A DNA stretch of 64,000 nt from Pseudodonghicola flavimaris. GTDB lineage: Bacteria > Pseudomonadota > Alphaproteobacteria > Rhodobacterales > Rhodobacteraceae. Positions within the stretch are counted from its first letter, which is position 1. Every line of letters begins with the position of its first letter. Below the pieces are notes generated by a model. It saw nothing but the letters and a program-made list of their open reading frames with translations. It had not been told where the DNA came from and made no database searches. The position numbers and the translations under genes are program-made. The stretch covers positions 124,001 to 188,000 of the forward strand of contig NZ_JASNJD010000008.1 of assembly GCF_030164425.1 (NCBI RefSeq), written 5' to 3'. Of this stretch, positions 1 to 6,900 are shown piece by piece.

Positions 1-1416
1 CAGCCCGTCGACCATGCCGCAGGGCACCGAGATCGCCGGGTGGTGGGAGATGTCAAAGGGCGAGGTATTGGCCAACATCTCGAAACCGCGCTGCACGATC
101 TCCTCGCGGCTCGCGTCGGGGCCGGGCAGCGGCGTGGCGGTCATCGGCAGGGTCGGCATCAGCAGGATGTCATAATCCGCAAGCGCGGTGTCATAGGCTT
201 CGCGCAGCTTGGCCGTCATGTTCACCGCTTTGCCGTAGAACCGCTTGCCGTGATACTTGTCGGCATAGACCCCGAAGAGCATGCACAGTTTCAGCGTTTC
301 CGACAGCTCGTCCGCGCGCTGGCGCCAGTTGGCATGGAAATCCATCAGGCTGGTGACATAGAGGTCGTTGCGGCTGACGCCGTAGCCGTCGCCCATCATC
401 ATGGTCTGGGTCAGCCCTTCCAGCCCGATCGGCGCCCAGAGCGCGCCGCCCAGCAGATGCATCGGGATCGAGATTTCCTCGACCGTCGCGCCCAGCTCTT
501 CGAACTTCTTGGCCGCAGCGCGGACCTTGTCATCCACCTCGGGCATGGAGTTCGCGTGGCCGAAGCCCTCTTTCACCATGCCGATCTTCATGCCCTTGAC
601 GCCCTTGCCGAGCGCTTCGGTATAGGCGGCGGTCTTGCAGCCGATCTGACGGCTGTCATAGCCGTCCGGCCCGGCCAGAACTTCCATCAGCAGGGCGTTG
701 TCGGCCACCGTCGCGGTGATCGGGCCGGCGTGGTCGACATAGACCTCGATCGGCATCACGCCGGTATAGGGAACCAGACCATGGGTGCCCTTCATCCCGA
801 CCGTGCCGCAGAAGGCCGAGGGAATGCGGATCGAGCCGCCCTGGTCGCCGCCGATGGCCATATCGACCTCGCCCGCCGCGACCAGCGCCGCCGAACCGGA
901 GGAGGAGCCGCCTGCGGAGTAACCCATCTTATGCGGGTTGTGCACCGGGCCGGTGGCATTGGTGTGGCTGCCGCCCGAGAGGCAGAAGCATTCGCAGTGC
1001 GCCTTGCCCATGATGGTGGCGCCCGCGTCCAGCATGCGGGTGACGATGGTGGCGTCCACATCGGGAATATAGCCGTCCAGCGTGGAGGAGCCGTTCATCA
1101 TCGGCACGCCCGCCAGCATGACGTTGTCCTTCAGGGCGATGCTTTTGCCCTTGAGCTTGCCGCTCTCGGCGCCGGCGACAGTGCTCTTGTAGTACCAGGC
1201 GTTCAGCGGGTTGTCCGCTTCCGCCGGCCGGGTGCCGACGGTGCGGGGATATTTGACCTCCGGCACCACATCGGGGGCTTTCTCGACCATGTTGTAGGCG
1301 TCGACATAGTCCCCCATCAGGCCCTGGAACGAGGTCAGATCGGCCTCGGTCAGGTTCATGCCGAGCTCTTCCGCAATCTCGGCGAGCTGCGCGGTGGTGG
1401 GCGTGGATACAGGCAT
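1..1416 (-). CDS. Amidase, amidase-signature family (3' end outside window)
   Basis: Hydrolyses a carboxamide to acid plus ammonia, probably in the cytoplasm. The 472 codons present have no stop. The amidase-signature core is clear: the catalytic Lys lies in ALKDN, followed by the glycine/serine stretch GGSSSGSA and GGDQGGSIRIP, which carry the cis-Ser and nucleophilic Ser. An ATG at 1422 is in frame, but the AGAAGGAG ribosome site stands 7 nt before the ATG at 1416, so 1416 is preferred. It lies about 130 bp downstream of a five-gene urea/amide ABC transporter on the same strand, suggesting that the transporter imports its substrate. The substrate cannot be read from sequence. Confidence 0.9.
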   Translation of the reverse strand, partial: MPVSTPTTAQLAEIAEELGMNLTEADLTSFQGLMGDYVDAYNMVEKAPDVVPEVKYPRTVGTRPAEADNPLNAWYYKSTVAGAESGKLKGKSIALKDNVMLAGVPMMNGSSTLDGYIPDVDATIVTRMLDAGATIMGKAHCECFCLSGGSHTNATGPVHNPHKMGYSAGGSSSGSAALVAAGEVDMAIGGDQGGSIRIPSAFCGTVGMKGTHGLVPYTGVMPIEVYVDHAGPITATVADNALLMEVLAGPDGYDSRQIGCKTAAYTEALGKGVKGMKIGMVKEGFGHANSMPEVDDKVRAAAKKFEELGATVEEISIPMHLLGGALWAPIGLEGLTQTMMMGDGYGVSRNDLYVTSLMDFHANWRQRADELSETLKLCMLFGVYADKYHGKRFYGKAVNMTAKLREAYDTALADYDILLMPTLPMTATPLPGPDASREEIVQRGFEMLANTSPFDISHHPAISVPCGMVDGL

Positions 1417-1479
1417 TCTCATGCTCCTTCTAAAGATGCGCCAGGTCGGGCGCAGGGTGTTCTGGCACAGCGGGACCGG

Positions 1480-1494
1480 CCTCGCACCGCGAGG
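1480..1494 (-). other. Small hairpin between transporter ATPase and amidase
   Basis: CCTCGC-ACC-GCGAGG forms a 6-bp perfect stem in the 131-bp gap between the last ABC gene and the amidase. There is no T-tract, so it is more likely an mRNA stability or processing element than a terminator. Confidence 0.3.
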
Positions 1495-1547
1495 GGAACG
1501 GCCGGAGGGTCCGTGTGCCGGAATGTGAAACGGGGCGGGCGCGCGGC

Positions 1548-2258
1548 TTAGGCCGCGAAGCCCATGAATTCGCTGACCGCCTTGGAATCGGTGAGCTGCT
1601 CGCGCGGGATTTGCCGGTCGAGCACGCCGTTCGAGATCGCATAGACCCGATCCGACAGGCCGGTGATGAAGTCGAGGTTCTGTTCGACCAGCACGATGGT
1701 GATGTCCTGCTTCGCGGTCAGGGTTTTCAGGGTGTCCGAAATCTCGTCGATGATCGACGGCTGGATCCCTTCGGTCGGTTCATCGAGCAGCATCAGCTTG
1801 GGCCGCCGGCAGAGGCAACGCGCCAGCGCCAGGAGCTGCTGCTCGCCGCCCGAGAGCGCGCCGCCGGCGCGGTCCAGCAGCCGGGTCAGCCGCGGGAACA
1901 GCTCAAGGATCTCCTCGACGATCGGTTCGCTCGGCTCGCGGCTGGTGGCGATGCCGCTTTCCAGGTTCTCGCGCACGCTGAGAGTGGGGAAGATCATTCG
2001 CCCCTGCGGCACCAGACCCAGACCCTTGCGGGCGCGGGCGTTGACGGCGAGGCCCTTCAGGTTGTCGCCCTCGAAGGTGATCTCGCCGCCGGTGACCTTC
2101 ACGAAGCCCATGATCGCGCGCAACAGCGTGGTCTTGCCCATGCCGTTGTGGCCGAGGATGCCGACGACCTCGCCGGGCTGGACGTTGAAATCGACCTGAT
2201 GCAGCGCCGGCACCAGGCCATAGGCGGCTTTCAACCCTTTGACTTCAAGCAGCGACAT
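1548..2258 (-). CDS. ABC transporter ATPase, UrtE/LivF-like
   Basis: A 236-aa cytoplasmic ATPase energising import of a small amide, urea or amino acid. Walker A is GHNGMGKTT (about residues 35-43), the signature is LSGGEQQLLALARCL and Walker B is LMLLDEPTEGIQPSI. The EGIQPSI extension is typical of UrtE-type ATPases and commoner there than in LivF. The start overlaps the end of the upstream ATPase gene by 14 bp, indicating translational coupling. The substrate is not determined: no urease genes are in view, while an amidase follows, so an amide is at least as likely as urea. Confidence 0.88.
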   Translation of the reverse strand: MSLLEVKGLKAAYGLVPALHQVDFNVQPGEVVGILGHNGMGKTTLLRAIMGFVKVTGGEITFEGDNLKGLAVNARARKGLGLVPQGRMIFPTLSVRENLESGIATSREPSEPIVEEILELFPRLTRLLDRAGGALSGGEQQLLALARCLCRRPKLMLLDEPTEGIQPSIIDEISDTLKTLTAKQDITIVLVEQNLDFITGLSDRVYAISNGVLDRQIPREQLTDSKAVSEFMGFAA

Positions 2259-2976
2259 CGGCCTGTTTCCCCAGATAGATTTCCTGAACGGCGCGGTCCG
2301 AGAGGATCTCGTCGATCATCGCTTCGCGGAAAATCGCGCCGCGGTTGAACACGGTGACGAACTTGGCGATGCGGCGGATGAAGGCCATGTCGTGTTCCAC
2401 CACGATCACCGCCGCCGAACGCGCCGTCTCCAGCACCAGATCGGCCAGCCGGTCGCGCTCGTCGCCGGTCATGCCGGCGGCGGGTTCGTCCAGCAACACG
2501 AGCGGCGGCTCCTCCGCCAGCACCATGGCCAGCTCGACCAGCTGGCGCTGACCGTGGGCCAGAAGGCCGACCTCGCGCCGGGCCAGATGCGAGACGCCGC
2601 ATTTCTCCATCATCTGCTCGGCCTTTTCCTTGGCCATCGGCTTCAGGTGCTTGCGCCGCGCCGCCATGCGGATGTTCTCGTAGACCGAGATGCCGTTGAA
2701 CAGGTTCGGCACCTGCGTCTTGATGCCGACACCGAGGTTGACGATGTCGTGGGTGTTCCAGCCGGTGATGTCGGCGCCGCGGAGCTTGATGGTGCCCGAG
2801 GTCGGCGTGAGCTGGCCGGTGAGGCATTTGAAGAAGGTCGACTTGCCGGCCCCGTTCGGCCCCAGCAGACAGCGCAGCTCCCCCTCTTTCAGCGAGAAGT
2901 CGACATTGTCCACCGCGGTCACGCCGCCGAACTGCATCACCAGCTTTTCTGTCGTCAGGATATGGGCGTCAGACAT
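2245..2976 (-). CDS. ABC transporter ATPase, UrtD/LivG-like
   Basis: A 243-aa ATPase partner of the preceding subunit. Walker A is GPNGAGKST, the Q-loop region contains TQVPNLFNGISV, the signature region is LLAHGQRQLVELAMVLA and Walker B is LVLLDEPAAGM followed by EHDMAFI. The degenerate signature (HGQRQ instead of SGGQ) is characteristic of UrtD-type proteins. It overlaps the permease gene upstream by 8 bp. Likely product: half of a heterodimeric ATPase of a urea/short-chain-amide importer. Confidence 0.88.
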   Translation of the reverse strand: MSDAHILTTEKLVMQFGGVTAVDNVDFSLKEGELRCLLGPNGAGKSTFFKCLTGQLTPTSGTIKLRGADITGWNTHDIVNLGVGIKTQVPNLFNGISVYENIRMAARRKHLKPMAKEKAEQMMEKCGVSHLARREVGLLAHGQRQLVELAMVLAEEPPLVLLDEPAAGMTGDERDRLADLVLETARSAAVIVVEHDMAFIRRIAKFVTVFNRGAIFREAMIDEILSDRAVQEIYLGKQADVAA

Positions 2977-4015
2977 CGGAGGTGGCCTTTCTGCTTGCAG
3001 CGCTGGCGTCCATCTTCTGTCGGCCGAGGTGCCACAGCCGCTCTGCCAGCAGGCGCAGCGACGGCAGCAGGCCGCGCGGCAACAGCAGGACCAGGCCCAT
3101 CAGGATGGCGCCGAGGATGAAGTAGTTGTTGAGGATGTGCATGGTGCCCAGCTTCAGCGACAGCCATTGCAGCAGGATCACCGCCAGGATCGGGCCGGCC
3201 AGCGTACCGACGCCGCCCGCCATCACCCAGACCAGTGCCTTGGCCGACATCTCCATCGAGAAGGCGTTGGGGTCGATGAAGGTCTGATAGGTGGCCCACA
3301 TCGCACCCGACATGCCGGCGATGCCGGAGCCGATGGCGAAGATGATCACCTTGTGGCGGCGGATGTCATAGCCCAGCAGCGAGGCGCGGGTCTCGTTCTC
3401 GCGGATGCCCACCGAGACGCGCCCGAAGTCCGAGGCGATGATCAGCCGCAGGCACAGATAGACGATGATCAGGATGCCCATGAAGGCCTGGAACATCTGC
3501 GCCGGGTCGAGCCAGGCCTTGGCATCGCCGGGCACGTTCAGGATCGGGATCGAGGGGATGCCGTTGAAGCCGCCGAGACGCGCCGCGCCGATCGAATACT
3601 CGGGGCCGGCGGTGTGGTTGATCAGCTTCCAGAAGATCAGCGTCACCACCATGGTCACCACGCCCAGATAGACGTCGGACAGGCGTCCGTAGAACATGAA
3701 ATAGCCCAGGGCGGCGCCGAAGGCGGCAGGCAGCAGGAAGCTCAGCGCGAAGGGCACGGTGGTTTCGCCGATGTTGATCGAGGCGACCGCGAACGTATAG
3801 GCGCCGAGCCCGAAGAAGGCGGCCTGACCGAAGCTGAGAATGCCCCCAAAGCCCCAGATATAGGCCAGCGACAGCGCATAGACGGAAAGCACGACATATT
3901 GGGTGATCTGCATGATCTCGAACAGGCCCCAGACCATCGGGCCGATGAACATGACCGCCAGACCGATGCCCAGCATCACCCAGAAGCCGATATCCTTGGC
4001 GAGCGTTTTTTCCAT
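2969..4015 (-). CDS. ABC transporter permease, UrtC/LivM-like
   Basis: A 348-aa integral membrane protein of the branched-chain amino acid/urea permease family. Many hydrophobic segments are visible and the LivM-type loop sequence GIRENETRASLLGYDIRRHK lies in the C-terminal half. It forms the transmembrane channel together with the next permease (start 12 bp downstream of that gene's stop) and ends inside the start of the UrtD-like ATPase gene. The cytoplasmic tail after residue about 325 is basic. Confidence 0.88.
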   Translation of the reverse strand: MEKTLAKDIGFWVMLGIGLAVMFIGPMVWGLFEIMQITQYVVLSVYALSLAYIWGFGGILSFGQAAFFGLGAYTFAVASINIGETTVPFALSFLLPAAFGAALGYFMFYGRLSDVYLGVVTMVVTLIFWKLINHTAGPEYSIGAARLGGFNGIPSIPILNVPGDAKAWLDPAQMFQAFMGILIIVYLCLRLIIASDFGRVSVGIRENETRASLLGYDIRRHKVIIFAIGSGIAGMSGAMWATYQTFIDPNAFSMEMSAKALVWVMAGGVGTLAGPILAVILLQWLSLKLGTMHILNNYFILGAILMGLVLLLPRGLLPSLRLLAERLWHLGRQKMDASAASRKATSDV

Positions 4016-4027
4016 GATTTCGGTTCC

Positions 4028-4894
4028 TCAGAGAGATTTCTTGAAAATGCGCCCGGTAATGCCCTGCGGCAGCACCCGCAGCAGCACCAGCGCCGTCAGC
4101 AGCAGTGCCGCGTCGCCGTAGACCGGCCCGGTGAGAAAGGTCATGCCCTGGCTGATGGTGCCCAGCAGGGTCGAGGCGGACAGCGTGCCGGCGATCATCG
4201 AGGCGCCGCCGGTGATGACGGTGATGAAGCTCTGGCCGACGAAGTTGACCCCCATGGAGGGCACCACGCCGGTCAGCGGCGCCAGCAGCCCGCCGGCCAG
4301 CCCGGTGACGGCCGAACCGATGCCGAAGGTCGCCATATAGACCCAAGAGGTGCGGATGCCGAGGGTTTCGGCCATGTCGGGGTTCTGCATCGTGGCTCGC
4401 GCGATCAGCCCGGCCTTGGTGAATTTCAGCACCGACCAGATCGCCAGCATCAGCACCGCGGCAAAGCCGATCAGCACGAAGTTGTAGAATGGCACCTGAT
4501 AGGCGCCGATCGACACGCCGCCCAGCGGGGTGGACACGCCCTGTACCGTGTTGCCGAAGACCAGGGTGACACCGCCCACCATCAGCAGGCTCAGGCCCCA
4601 GGTGGCCAGCAGGCTGTCGAGGATGCGGCCGTAGAGAAAGCGGATGATGAACCGCTCCACCAGAATGCCGAAGATGCCGACGCAGAGCGGCGCCAGCACC
4701 AGCATGGCGATCCACAGGTTCACGCCGGCGTTATGCGACATGATGGTGATATAGCCGCCCAGCATGAGGAACTCCCCATGGGCGAAGTTGATGACGCGCA
4801 TCATGCCGAAGATGATGGCCAGCCCGGAGGCCAGCAGCACCAGCCACGAGATGGCGCGCAGCATTTCGATGACGATGATCAGGACATAATCCAT
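4028..4894 (-). CDS. ABC transporter permease, UrtB/LivH-like
   Basis: A 288-aa integral membrane permease. The early segment GLAIIFGMMRVINFAHGEFLMLG is the LivH/UrtB hallmark. The ATG at 4894 is chosen because GGAGG lies just upstream and because the hydrophobic family N-terminus begins there; a longer reading to 4963 adds only non-family residues. It is separated from the binding-protein gene by a terminator-like hairpin, suggesting lower expression than the binding protein. Confidence 0.88.
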   Translation of the reverse strand: MDYVLIIVIEMLRAISWLVLLASGLAIIFGMMRVINFAHGEFLMLGGYITIMSHNAGVNLWIAMLVLAPLCVGIFGILVERFIIRFLYGRILDSLLATWGLSLLMVGGVTLVFGNTVQGVSTPLGGVSIGAYQVPFYNFVLIGFAAVLMLAIWSVLKFTKAGLIARATMQNPDMAETLGIRTSWVYMATFGIGSAVTGLAGGLLAPLTGVVPSMGVNFVGQSFITVITGGASMIAGTLSASTLLGTISQGMTFLTGPVYGDAALLLTALVLLRVLPQGITGRIFKKSL

Positions 4895-4927
4895 CCGTGG
4901 CCTCCGACGCTTGTGCAGGACGTGAGT

Positions 4928-4974
4928 AAAAAGGGGCAGGGCGTGCGGACCGCGAAGGGTCACGGCGCCCTGCC
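4928..4974 (-). terminator. Intrinsic-terminator-like hairpin after the binding-protein gene
   Basis: On the minus strand a 9-bp perfect stem (GGCAGGGCG pairing with CGCCCTGCC; arms at 4966-4974 and 4935-4943) is followed by CC and five T residues (4932-4928). It lies between the binding-protein stop and the first permease start in the same operon. It therefore looks like a partial terminator or 3'-stabilising element that keeps the binding protein more abundant than the membrane subunits. Confidence 0.65.
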
Positions 4975-4990
4975 TCAGGGGGGGAGTGGG

Positions 4991-6226
4991 TCAGTTCAGG
5001 CTGATCTCGTGATGCACGTTGGCATCGGGGGTCTCTTCCAGGTTGCAGACCATCTGGGTGTCCTTCGGCTGCACCTGCGGGAAGGTCTCCTTGATGATGA
5101 ATTCCTGATCCTGCAGTTCGGCCAGATAGACATCGCGGATCGCATGGTGGGTTTTCGGGTCGATCGAGACCTTGCCGGCGGGCATGTCGTAGCTCTTGCC
5201 GGATTCCATCACCTCGAGCAGCGCCTCCCGGTCGAGCGAGCCAGCGGTACGCACCGCGTCGGCCCAGACCATGATGCCTTCCCAGGTCACCTCGGACAGT
5301 TCCGACAGGATCGGGGTATCGTCCGGATAGGCTTCCTTGACCTTGGCCTTGAAGGCGGCGTTGGTCGGGTTGTCGATCGAGGTGTAGTAGCCGTAGCTGG
5401 TGAGGATGCCGTTGCCTTCCTCGGGCGTCAGGATGACCGCGTCGGTGCCGCCGGCGGCGAAGGTGGTCGAGGCGATCGGGATCTCCGCCTTCATGCCGGA
5501 GGCCGCCCACTGGCGGTAGAAGCCCAGGTGCGCGGTGCCGACCAGCGCCGACAGCACGAGGTCGGGCTTGGCGGCCTGGATCTTGGAGATGGTGGAGCCG
5601 AACTGGGTCACGTCGAGCGGGAAGAACTCGGTTTCCAAAACCTCGCCGCCATTCGCCTCGACATAGCGTTTTACCCAAGCCGCGGTGATATGGCCGTAGT
5701 TGTAGTCCGCCGCGATGGTGTAGACCTTCTTGCCCCAGAGGTTCATCGCATGCGGGATCAGCTGCTCGACGGTCTGTGCCGGCGTGGTGCCCAGGGTGAT
5801 CTCGTTGCGGTCGCAGACACCGCCCTCGTAGAGGGTGTTGTAGAAGTAGAGCGTCTGGTAGCGGTGGAAGATCGGGCGGATGGTTTCCCGGCTGGCGGAA
5901 GTGATGCCGCCCTGAACGACCGCAACGCGGTCCTTCAGCGCCATCTGCGTGGCGTATTGCGAATAGAGCGACATGTTCGATTGCGGGTCGTAGATCACCG
6001 CCTCGACCTCTTTGCCCAGCAGGCCGCCGGTGGCGTTCACTTCGTCGATCGCCAGCTTGAGGACCTGGTTCATCGGAATGCCCGAGGCATCGAGCGGTCC
6101 GGACAGGTCATGCAGCCCGCCCACCTTGATGGTATCGGCTGCTGCGCGCAGGATCGACGGGGCGGATAGGGTGGCGGCTGTGGCGCCGCTAGCGAGGAGG
6201 AATCCGCGGCGATTCAGTTTGGTCAT
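4991..6226 (-). CDS. Periplasmic substrate-binding protein, UrtA/AmiC-like (Peripla_BP_6 type)
   Basis: A 411-aa periplasmic receptor for a urea/amide-type ABC importer. The N-terminus has a twin-arginine motif (NRRGFLL) followed by a hydrophobic stretch ending near SILRAAA, so Tat export is likely. Mature sequence begins TIKVGGLHDLSGPLD, typical of UrtA/FmdD/AmiC receptors rather than LivJ. The ATG at 6226 is preceded by AGGAGAG at good spacing; an upstream extension to 6346 reads through the promoter region. It is the first gene of the operon. Confidence 0.9.
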   Translation of the reverse strand: MTKLNRRGFLLASGATAATLSAPSILRAAADTIKVGGLHDLSGPLDASGIPMNQVLKLAIDEVNATGGLLGKEVEAVIYDPQSNMSLYSQYATQMALKDRVAVVQGGITSASRETIRPIFHRYQTLYFYNTLYEGGVCDRNEITLGTTPAQTVEQLIPHAMNLWGKKVYTIAADYNYGHITAAWVKRYVEANGGEVLETEFFPLDVTQFGSTISKIQAAKPDLVLSALVGTAHLGFYRQWAASGMKAEIPIASTTFAAGGTDAVILTPEEGNGILTSYGYYTSIDNPTNAAFKAKVKEAYPDDTPILSELSEVTWEGIMVWADAVRTAGSLDREALLEVMESGKSYDMPAGKVSIDPKTHHAIRDVYLAELQDQEFIIKETFPQVQPKDTQMVCNLEETPDANVHHEISLN

Positions 6227-6900
6227 TTTTTTTACTCTCCTGTTGGTCGTTGCCTGACCACAGGCGAGCATCGATTCCGTTGAAAAGTTAATAGTAGAAA
6301 AGTTAAGTAATTGAGGTGCGGGAGGGTTTGCGTAATTTGTGGGCATATGGGTTGGCGGGAGACGCGAAAATGATCACCTCTGTGGCAGTTCCTGGGCGCA
6401 GTCGGTCTGATGCGTTCCCGATGGCAAGGCTTCGCCCGACGGCGTTGGCCCCCTCTGGGAGGGGGGTGCGGCTTGACCTACCGCGCCGAGAATTCGCATT
6501 TGTCTTTCGGATGTCGGGAAAGGGTGATGCCGCGCTGGCCGAGGATGCGAGGTTCTCGGAACTTCTCTGCCGTCGGCCTCTCGATGCGCAGCCCGGTTGT
6601 CATGGGCCGCAGCCTCGCGACCAGACTTCAACCTGAAGTGCGTCGGGGATCTCCGGACCTGCCGCCGTTTGCAGAGGTCTTCGGGGGTCTTGCAGGGGAG
6701 AGGGTCAAGCAACAGGCAAGGACCGGCAAACTGTTGGTTCCGGCCATTTCTGGCAGGCTTTCACGTCTTGATCTGAGTGGCCCCTCAGGGGGTCGGGGCG
6801 GCCAGGATGGTGTGACCGGGCAAATTGACAGGTCGGCTGTGGCAAACGTAAGGTTAACGCTAGGTCAATTGTCTCCAGGTCAACCTATGGAGGGCAGGGG
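6227..6900. other. Intergenic region between the divergent transporter operon and the RTX gene
   Basis: About 670 bp without a credible gene; short open frames here have no family-like composition. Next to the transporter gene is an AT-rich patch with two copies of GAAAAGTTAA (6282-6291 and 6297-6306, 15-bp period), a possible operator or promoter element. A 7-bp stem hairpin CCCCCTC-TGG-GAGGGGG lies at 6449-6465. Promoters for both divergent transcription units must be here, but no -35/-10 pair is convincing. Confidence 0.5.

Noticed and set aside
40-1551. Long plus-strand open frame opposite the amidase
   Set aside because: It is the antisense shadow of a gene with clear amidase motifs; its composition is rich in H, R, Q and G, typical of a reverse frame in GC-rich DNA.
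2690-6169. A 1159-codon plus-strand open frame across the transporter operon
   Set aside because: Antisense to several well-supported transporter genes; no domain-like sequence, repetitive H/D/Q/R composition.
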